Shown here in pieces: positions 60,595 through 64,000 of a DNA stretch of 64,000 nt; position 1 is the first letter of the stretch; each line of letters opens with the position of its first letter. Source of the DNA: Kribbella sp. ALI-6-A. Its GTDB lineage: Bacteria; Actinomycetota; Actinomycetes; Propionibacteriales; Kribbellaceae. The stretch spans positions 62,001-126,000 of the forward strand of contig NZ_MTQN01000007.1 in NCBI RefSeq assembly GCF_001984195.1. The letters are read 5' to 3'. The position numbers were made by a program, and so were the translations under genes. The notes beneath the pieces are model-generated. The model made no database searches. It had not been told where the DNA came from and saw nothing but the letters and a program-made list of their open reading frames with translations.

Positions 60595-61815
60595 GTGACG
60601 ACGTACTGGCGCCGAGTCGCCGGCCTCCCCGGCTGGCTGAAGGCCGTGATGCTCGGCCAGTTGGTCAGCGCGGCGGGCGCGCTCGCCTGGATCTATCTGA
60701 CCCTGTACCTGGTCGGGGACCGCGGGATGACCCCGCAGTACGCCGGGTTCGCCGCCGCCGCGTACGGCGTGGGGCTGCTCGGCGGCAACCTCGGTGGCGG
60801 CTGGGTCGGTGACCGCTTCGGCCTCCGGACGGCTGCGGTCGGCAGTCAGCTGACCTGGGCCGCCGCCTGCCTGGCGATGCCTGTCGCACCCACCGCCGGG
60901 CTGGCAGTGCTGGCTGCGATCGCCGGACTGTGCGGGGGAGCGAGCAGACCGAACCTCAGCGCCCTCGTGGCGACCGCGATGCCCGCCGATCGGCGTCGCG
61001 AGGGCATCGCCCTGTCGCGGACCGCCAGCAACGCCGGCTTCACGATCGGGCCGCCGCTGGGAGGGCTGCTGGCGGCGTACGACTTCTCGCTGGTGTTCGT
61101 CGTCGACGCGGTGAGCAGTCTGGTGCTGGCGGTCGTGGTGTGGCGGTGGGTGCCGGCGGCCAAGCGGACTGTCGTGCGGCAGGCCTCAGGTGTCTGGCGG
61201 GCGCTGCGGCAGGACAGGGCGACTCTGGTGCTGCTCGGTGCGATCGTGGTGGTCGACACGGCGTACCGACAGCTCTTCGCGACGATGCCGCTGCTGCTGA
61301 GAGACGCGGGCTCGCCGGCGGTTGCGTACGGCGTACTGATTGGGCTGAGCTCGGTAGTGATCGTGCTGCTCGAGGCGCCGCTGGCAGTGCGGCTGGCTGG
61401 GCACCAGGCGCTGCACGTGGTCGCAGGCGGCTTCGTACTGGTCGGAGTGGGGCTGGCGGTGCTGGGAGTGTGGCCGGCGCTGGCAGGTGCGGCCGTGGCG
61501 GTGGCGGTGATCACTGGCGGGGAGATGCTCTACAAGCCGACCGCGACGGCTCATGTCGCCGATGCGGCGCCGGAGGGGATGGTCGGGCGCTACAGCAGCC
61601 TGTACGCCGCTGCGTCGATCAGTGGGATGTTCCTGGCGCCAGCACTCGGCGGTACGGCGTACGAGCGCGTGCCGGGTCTGCTGTACCCGGCGGCCGCCGT
61701 ACTGGCGCTGGGGGCGGCCGCTGCTCTGCTGCTGGTTTGGCGGGCTACTCCGTCGGCAGGGGAGCGGGACGCGCTTCCCAGCGGGTCGACAGCACGACCG
61801 TCGTCCGGGTCCTGA
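60595..61815 (+). CDS. Major facilitator superfamily transporter, drug-efflux type
   Basis: 406 aa, about twelve membrane segments. Motif A between TM2 and TM3: GGGWVGDRFGLRTAAVG. The GTG at 60595 follows AGGAGG by 6 nt. Likely controlled by the divergent HxlR-peroxiredoxin protein, so an export role under oxidative or electrophile stress is plausible. The hydrophilic C-terminal tail is encoded in a 71-bp overlap with the facing AsnC gene. Confidence 0.88.
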   Translation: MTTYWRRVAGLPGWLKAVMLGQLVSAAGALAWIYLTLYLVGDRGMTPQYAGFAAAAYGVGLLGGNLGGGWVGDRFGLRTAAVGSQLTWAAACLAMPVAPTAGLAVLAAIAGLCGGASRPNLSALVATAMPADRRREGIALSRTASNAGFTIGPPLGGLLAAYDFSLVFVVDAVSSLVLAVVVWRWVPAAKRTVVRQASGVWRALRQDRATLVLLGAIVVVDTAYRQLFATMPLLLRDAGSPAVAYGVLIGLSSVVIVLLEAPLAVRLAGHQALHVVAGGFVLVGVGLAVLGVWPALAGAAVAVAVITGGEMLYKPTATAHVADAAPEGMVGRYSSLYAAASISGMFLAPALGGTAYERVPGLLYPAAAVLALGAAAALLLVWRATPSAGERDALPSGSTARPSSGS

Positions 61816-62197
61816 CCACGCCGTTCACTCTGCGGAGCTGGCCGACGACCGCCTCGAGGTGGGTGACGTCGGCGACCCGGACCTTGACCACCAGCTCCTG
61901 GTCGCCGGCGACGAACCAGCAGTCCTCGACGGCCTCGATCTCCCGGACCCCGTCGACGATGTCGTCGGTCTCCACGTCGTCGCGCTGGAACAGCCCGATC
62001 AGCGCGCTGGTGCCGAGGCCGACCTTGTCCGGTGCGACGACCGCGCGGTAGCCGAGCAGGACGCCACGCTCCTCCAGCCGCTTCACCCGCTCCTGAACGC
62101 TCGGTCCGGACAGCCCGACGACCCGGCCGAGCTCGGCCCAGCTGGACCGCCCGTTGGTCCGCAGCGCCTCGACCAGCTGTCGATCGATCACGTCCAT
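61745..62197 (-). CDS. Lrp/AsnC-family regulator
   Basis: 150 aa. Winged helix (DVIDRQLVEALRTNGRSSWAE, PSVQERVKRLEERGVLLGY) and RAM domain (VEDCWFVAGDQELVVKVRVAD). The ATG at 62197 follows GGGAGGATTC. Its last 23 codons overlap the MFS gene on the other strand. The upstream region carries small dyads (separate entry), suggesting autoregulation and possible control of the divergent small gene. Confidence 0.9.
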   Translation of the reverse strand: MDVIDRQLVEALRTNGRSSWAELGRVVGLSGPSVQERVKRLEERGVLLGYRAVVAPDKVGLGTSALIGLFQRDDVETDDIVDGVREIEAVEDCWFVAGDQELVVKVRVADVTHLEAVVGQLRRVNGVVRTRTTVVLSTRWEARPAPLPTE

Positions 62198-62214
62198 GAA
62201 TCCTCCCGTTCACC

Positions 62215-62244
62215 GCAGATTCGTAGGGAGATCGTCTGATCTGC
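62215..62244. promoter_or_regulatory. Dyads upstream of the AsnC-type gene
   Basis: AGATC-GTCT-GATCT (62229-62242) nested with GCAGAT (62215-62220) and ATCTGC (62239-62244). Candidate AsnC-binding sites. Confidence 0.4.
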
Positions 62245-62255
62245 CTTTAATTCGT

Positions 62256-62284
62256 TTGTGTAGAGCCAGCGTACGGCGTACAAT
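62256..62284 (+). promoter_or_regulatory. Putative promoter of the 39-aa gene
   Basis: TTGTGT (62256-62261), 17-bp spacer, TACAAT (62279-62284). The spacer contains most of one GTACGGCGTAC copy, which ends inside the -10. A 7-bp hairpin (62293-62299 with 62306-62312) follows in the leader. Confidence 0.5.
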
Positions 62285-62337
62285 TTCGACTAGCTGGAGA
62301 TGCCCCTCCAGCGACACCACAACCCTGTGAAGGAATC

Positions 62338-62457
62338 ATGATCACCCCCGAAGTCGCCCGTGCCCACATCCACGAGCTGCGCCGCGTCGCCGAGCTGCAC
62401 AACCGTGTCGCCGCGCGCCCGTCGGCTCTGCGCAGGCTGCTGACCCGCAAGCACTGA
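62338..62457 (+). CDS. 39-aa basic peptide gene
   Basis: ATG at 62338 to TGA at 62455-62457, with AAGGA 4 nt upstream, a good promoter at 62256-62284 and a leader hairpin. The product (MITPEVARAHIHELRRVAEL ...) is helical and amphipathic, ending in ARPSALRRLLTRKH, with seven Arg and three His. It is unlikely to be a leader for the next gene, which lies 78 nt away with its own start. I do not recognise it. Could be a regulatory or membrane-active peptide. Confidence 0.5.
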   Translation: MITPEVARAHIHELRRVAELHNRVAARPSALRRLLTRKH

Positions 62458-62535
62458 CCCACCCGGCGCGACCGGCCGGCCCCTCGAAGGCCACCGGTCG
62501 CGCTTCCTGGGGGTGGGGCGAGATAGGCTCTGCCC

Positions 62536-62694
62536 ATGGCTCTTCAACTCCTGCCCCAGCTGGCGCCGCTGTCCGAAGCCGCCGGTGAGGCGTCGCACAT
62601 CTCGCCGTGGTGGTACGGCGGGTTCTCCCTGCTTGTGCTGGTCGCGCTGCTGGCGCTGACCGTGATCATGGGCAAGGGCCGGCCGCACAGCTGA
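62536..62694 (+). CDS. 52-aa single-pass membrane protein upstream of nadD
   Basis: ATG 62536 to TGA 62692-62694. Residues about 24-45 (WWYGGFSLLVLVALLALTVIMG) form one membrane helix with a short basic end (KGRPHS). Similar tiny membrane proteins sit just before nadD in many actinobacteria; function unknown. Ends 18 nt before nadD, so probably the same operon. Confidence 0.65.
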   Translation: MALQLLPQLAPLSEAAGEASHISPWWYGGFSLLVLVALLALTVIMGKGRPHS

Positions 62695-62712
62695 GCGGCG
62701 GATCGAGCTGAC

Positions 62713-63324
62713 GTGAACTTACCGGAGCGGGTCCGGCGCCTCGGCGTCATGGGCGGTACGTTCGACCCGATCCACCACGGCCACCTGGTGGCCGCCAGCG
62801 AGGTGCAGTCGTACTTCGATCTGGACGAGGTGATCTTCGTCCCGACCGGGCAGCCCTGGCAGAAGACCGACCGGGACGTCTCGCCGCCGGAGGACCGGTA
62901 CCTGATGACGGTGATCGCGACCGCCTCCAACCCGCGGTTCTCGGTCAGCCGGGTCGATATCGACCGGCCGGGGCCGACGTACACGATCGACACGCTGCGC
63001 GACCTGTCCCGGCTCTATCCCGACGCCGAGCTGTTCTTCATCACCGGCGCCGACGCGCTGGCCCAGATCCTGACCTGGCGCGACGTCGACGAGATGTTCA
63101 AACTGGCCCAGTTCGTCGGCTGTACCCGGCCGGGGACCGAGGCGACCGAGCTCCCGCTCGACCGGCTCCCGATGGACCGGATCACCCTGCTCGAGGTGCC
63201 CGCGCTGGCCATCTCGTCGACCGAGTGCCGGGCCCGGGTCGCCAAGGGCAATCCCACCTGGTACCTGGTCCCGGACGGAATCGTCCAGTACATCGCCAAG
63301 CGCGACCTCTACACCAACCATTAG
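62713..63324 (+). CDS. nadD: Nicotinate-nucleotide adenylyltransferase
   Basis: Makes deamido-NAD from nicotinate mononucleotide and ATP. 203 aa. Nucleotidyltransferase motif [11 protein letters not shown] (14-24), the [10 protein letters not shown] substrate loop and the C-terminal ISSTECR. GTG at 62713 after GAGCTGAC. rsfS follows 10 nt downstream, the standard actinobacterial order. Confidence 0.96.
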   Translation: MNLPERVRRLGVMGGTFDPIHHGHLVAASEVQSYFDLDEVIFVPTGQPWQKTDRDVSPPEDRYLMTVIATASNPRFSVSRVDIDRPGPTYTIDTLRDLSRLYPDAELFFITGADALAQILTWRDVDEMFKLAQFVGCTRPGTEATELPLDRLPMDRITLLEVPALAISSTECRARVAKGNPTWYLVPDGIVQYIAKRDLYTNH

Positions 63325-63334
63325 AAGGAACTGC

Positions 63335-63715
63335 ATGCCTGCCTCCGAACGTGCCGTCGAGCTGCTCACCGCGGCAGCCGAGGCGGCCCACGACAAGAAG
63401 GCCGAGAACGTGCTCGCGTTCGACGTCTCCGAGCAGCTCGCGATCACCGACGCGTTCCTGGTCGCCTCGGCGTCCAACGACCGCCAGGTCCGCGCGATCG
63501 TCGACGCGATCGAGGAGAAGCTGCGCGAGGACTTCGACGCCAAGCCGGTCCGCCGCGAAGGCGCCCGCGAGGGCCGCTGGGTCCTGCTGGACTACCTGGA
63601 GATCGTCATCCACGTCCAGCACGACGAGGAGCGCAGCTTCTACTCCCTCGAGCGGCTGTGGCGCGACTGCCCGATCATCCCGCTGCCGTCGCCGGTCCCC
63701 GGTTCACCCGAATGA
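63335..63715 (+). CDS. rsfS: Ribosomal silencing factor RsfS
   Basis: Binds L14 and blocks subunit joining in starvation. 126 aa; family segments DVSEQLAITDAFLVASASNDRQV and GRWVLLDYLEIVIHVQH, ending ERLWRDCP. ATG 63335 follows AGAAGGA. Its stop overlaps the next ATG (ATGA). Confidence 0.95.
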   Translation: MPASERAVELLTAAAEAAHDKKAENVLAFDVSEQLAITDAFLVASASNDRQVRAIVDAIEEKLREDFDAKPVRREGAREGRWVLLDYLEIVIHVQHDEERSFYSLERLWRDCPIIPLPSPVPGSPE

Positions 63716-64000
63716 CCGCAGGACGCCTGATCGTCTGGCGCCACGGCCGCACCGAGTGGAACCTCCAGGACAAGATCCAGGGCCAGGCCGACATCCCCCT
63801 GGATGAGGTCGGCATCGCCCAGGCCCGCGCGGCCGCGGCCCGCCTGGCGTCGCTCGCCCCCACCCGGCTGATCGCCAGCGACCTCCAGCGAGCCGCCTCC
63901 ACCGCCGCCGAGCTGGCCGCCCTCACCGGCCTCACCGTCGAGTACGACAAGTCCCTGCGCGAGATCGACGTCGACGACTGGGCCGGCCTCACCATGGCCG
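63712..64000 (+). CDS. Histidine phosphatase family protein (3' end outside window)
   Basis: 96 residues present. Phosphohistidine motif LIVWRHGRTEWN, SDLQRAASTA and the LREIDVDDWAGL acid region of the phosphoglycerate-mutase-like superfamily. In mycobacteria the gene after nadD and rsfS encodes glucosyl-3-phosphoglycerate phosphatase (GpgP); the same position here makes that a reasonable guess. Coupled to rsfS by a 4-nt overlap. Confidence 0.85.
   Translation, partial: MTAGRLIVWRHGRTEWNLQDKIQGQADIPLDEVGIAQARAAAARLASLAPTRLIASDLQRAASTAAELAALTGLTVEYDKSLREIDVDDWAGLTMA

Overview
The window is a gene-dense, very GC-rich stretch with short intergenic gaps, many GTG starts, leaderless-looking start codons and an AfsR/SARP-type regulator. 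All of this points to an actinomycete. Gene order (tig-clpP1-clpP2-clpX, folC-ndk-mreBCD-mrdA-rodA, rne-rplU-rpmA-obg-proB ... proA ... nadD-rsfS) is the chromosomal backbone shared by Streptomyces, mycobacteria and Nocardioides/Kribbella-like genera. A Kribbella-like (Propionibacteriales) origin is my guess, not something the sequence proves. I see no rRNA, tRNA, transposase, integrase, phage gene or CRISPR array.

Layout. 1-4.7 kb: end of trigger factor, an aldo/keto reductase, then the Clp protease set, with sites matching the ClgR consensus before clpP1 and clpX. 4.8-8.7 kb: a secreted TAP-type hydrolase and a large low-complexity membrane-anchored protein. 8.8-13.6 kb: an archaeal-like valS on the minus strand diverging from folC-DUF4233-ndk. 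13.6-16.3 kb: an AfsR-like regulator. 16.8-22.5 kb: mreB-mreC-mreD-mrdA-rodA, one operon with overlapping genes for rod-type wall synthesis. 22.5-26.9 kb: small accessory genes (AsnC regulator with DUF2000, asparaginase, alpha/beta hydrolase, YcxB-like). 27.0-28.9 kb: the TIGR03960-type radical SAM protein.

28.9-43.5 kb is an accessory block that separates the radical SAM gene from its usual neighbour, the DUF2344 gene. It holds a tyrosine-phosphatase/HAD fusion, an M28 peptidase, a 95-aa protein with an apparent CTG start, an M43 peptidase with a seven-unit PLL-type lectin propeller, a GNAT protein, a secreted subtilase, pheA, plsC and a secreted M64 peptidase. 43.5-51.4 kb returns to the backbone: DUF2344, rne, rplU, rpmA, obgE, proB.

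51.5-57.6 kb is a second accessory block, splitting proB from proA. It carries a HxlR/DUF1761 divergent pair, a RibD-like reductase, a TPR protein lacking its usual HTH, and an ars-like module (ArsR with a CVC motif, Cys-Cys-tailed flavoprotein, MFS pump). After proA, 58.9-62.2 kb carries a Sfp-type phosphopantetheinyl transferase, a HxlR-peroxiredoxin fusion regulator facing an MFS transporter across two palindromes, and an AsnC regulator. The window ends with two small genes, nadD, rsfS and a partial histidine phosphatase.

The best candidates for something new are the HxlR-peroxiredoxin fusion with its divergent transporter, the ArsR/flavoprotein/MFS module without arsC or a classic arsenite pump, the phosphatase-HAD fusion, and a strongly over-represented 11-bp palindromic word (GTACGSCGTAC).
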